Both the position numbers and the translations under genes were made by a program. From positions 310,001 to 374,000 of the forward strand of contig CAUEEP010000727.1 of assembly GCA_958450365.1 (NCBI GenBank): DNA of 64,000 bases. Direction: 5' to 3'. Below are positions 63,101 through 64,000 of the stretch, one piece after another. Position 1 is the stretch's first letter; each line of letters opens with the position of its first letter. The notes below the pieces were generated by a model, which made no database searches, was not told the origin of the DNA, and was given only the letters and a program-made list of their open reading frames with translations. Source of the DNA: Mesorhabditis belari. Its lineage: Eukaryota; Nematoda; Chromadorea; Rhabditida; Rhabditidae.

Positions 63101-64000
63101 AACTTTCTTTATCTTAAGAGTAACTTTCTTTATCTTAAGAGTAACTTTCTTTATCTTAGGAGTAACTTTCTTTATCTTAGGAGTAACTTTCTTTATCTTA
63201 AGAGTAACTTTCTTTATCTAAAGAGTAACTTTCTTTATCTTAAGAGTAACTTTCTTTATCTTAAGAGTAATTTTCTTTATCTTAAGAGTAACTTTCTTTA
63301 TCTAAAGAGTAACTTTCTTTATCTAAAGAGTAACTTTCTTTATCTTAAGAGTAACTTTCTTTATCTTAAGAGTAACTTTCTTTATCTTAAGAGTAACTTT
63401 CTTTATCTTAAGAGTAACTTTCTTTATCTTAAGAGTAACTTTCTTTATCTTAAGAGTAATTTTCTTTATCTCCTTGTAGATCAATGCTAGTCAACTGAAT
63501 AGGGATAATGAATAATGAATTAGAAAAAGAGACTAAAATATGACTGTTCTCTTCTCATGAACCCCTTCCATTCACAACACTTTCATAACTTTTCCGTTTC
63601 ATTTCAGACGTTTCTCGTGATCGAATTCGTGGCGATCAACAAAGAGCAATCGGTGGGAATGATGAGAAAAGAATTTTTAAAAGAGGTTCTATATTTTTAT
63701 GTTCTTTTTTTGTTATTAGGTAGAGGAATCGATCGAGCTGGAGCCTCTAGTTCAGGTTTGAGGAAGAGTCAACGATTTTTAAGCAACAAGAACCTATTTT
63801 TGCATGTACAATGAGAAATTGAACTTTTTTTGTTTCAACTTTGCATGGCTTGACTCCAGTTAATTTGAATTTATCCCAATTTGAATTTATTTGAATTCCG
63901 TTTCCGCTTTAGGCGAATCTGGCGAGAACTCGATTGCCGGCAAATACGAGGAGGGAAAAGCTGAAGGAAGTATGTTTGAGAAGAAATCGGAAACTTTTAA
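60107..64000 (+). CDS. Secreted protein, unknown family (3' end beyond window)
   Basis: Eight exons found: 60107-60166, 60566-60626, 60806-60838, 61141-61215, 62069-62134, 63608-63685, 63720-63755, 63913 onward, open to the window end. Exon 1 encodes a clean signal peptide (MFFLRISMAALVIVLINAYP). The mature part begins with an Ala/Glu/Lys helix (AKESAKVAAERVANAANEAA). It continues as a hydrophilic chain (YIVTKNGVILDEIEAKIDKQ) and becomes Gly/Ser/Glu-rich (AGASSSGESGENSIAGKYEE). After the first, every intron is in phase 1, so each internal exon is a multiple of three bases (33, 75, 66, 78, 36) or starts the series (61). I do not recognise the family; no cysteine is seen in the part present. 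An extracellular structural role is a guess. Confidence 0.8.
60180..60470. repeat. TTATAACTTACAAC repeat
   Basis: Irregular 7-14 base AT-rich units fill the first intron of the secreted-protein gene. Confidence 0.85.
60885..61090. repeat. TAATATCTAATGCC repeat
   Basis: About twenty units of 9-14 bases in the third intron of the secreted-protein gene. Confidence 0.85.
61660..61965. repeat. Five copies of a 60-base unit
   Basis: Each copy contains CTTGCTTCAACTTAG, AAATAGAACTCAAAGATTC and TTGAAGATACAGTAG. Lies in the fourth intron of the secreted-protein gene. Confidence 0.85.
62996..63472. repeat. AAGAGTAACTTTCTTTATCTT minisatellite
   Basis: About twenty-two copies of a 20-21 base unit, very homogeneous, in the fifth intron of the secreted-protein gene. 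The unit appears once in the preceding non-repetitive sequence (GTAAGAGTAACT), the probable seed. Confidence 0.95.

Overview
The window looks like nuclear DNA of a free-living rhabditid-type nematode. The evidence is AT-rich sequence, introns of about 40-60 bases with TTTCAG/TTTTAG acceptors, acceptor-like sites a few bases before several ATGs (consistent with spliced-leader trans-splicing), two nematode-specific srx chemoreceptor genes, and abundant short palindromic transposons. Most real genes are split into exons too small to stand out as open reading frames. I assembled them by matching splice sites and codon phase by eye; six multi-exon models close with every junction in phase.

Layout. 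0-9 kb, + strand: xpc (nucleotide-excision repair, 74-4306), an ALKBH1-type dioxygenase (5173-6584) and a single-exon Q/P/M-rich, K/E-tailed protein (6827-8821). 9-22 kb: two divergent BPI/LBP/CETP-superfamily secreted lipid-binding proteins, one on - (9027-14669) and one on + (16108-21849), separated by about 1.4 kb that carries two purine-to-pyrimidine blocks. 22-36 kb: a testican/SPOCK-like gene on - (22344-35889, ten exons, 301 codons). Its large intron hosts a small + strand membrane-protein gene (28897-30816, three exons, 87 codons). 36-40 kb: a tRNA-derived SINE and a decayed, rearranged mariner element (37759-40038) with an LTR-like insertion. 40-57 kb: two paralogous srx receptors on - (40415-46146 and 50997-57029), eleven exons each, with nearly identical exon lengths. 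Between them lies about 4.8 kb of repeats and a mariner fragment. 60-64 kb: the 5' part of a secreted protein gene on +, running off the end.

The most striking feature is the density of tandem minisatellites (9-21 bp units) in introns and spacers, plus at least a dozen palindromic terminal-inverted-repeat elements. Many of these begin TACCGTATT and read on into CTCTAATAGTAGTGCAC-like sequence. In several places a minisatellite is clearly an expansion of a short piece of a transposon, or of coding sequence. The lipid-binding, matrix and receptor genes are ordinary nematode families. I see no prokaryotic-type system, CRISPR array or biosynthetic cluster.
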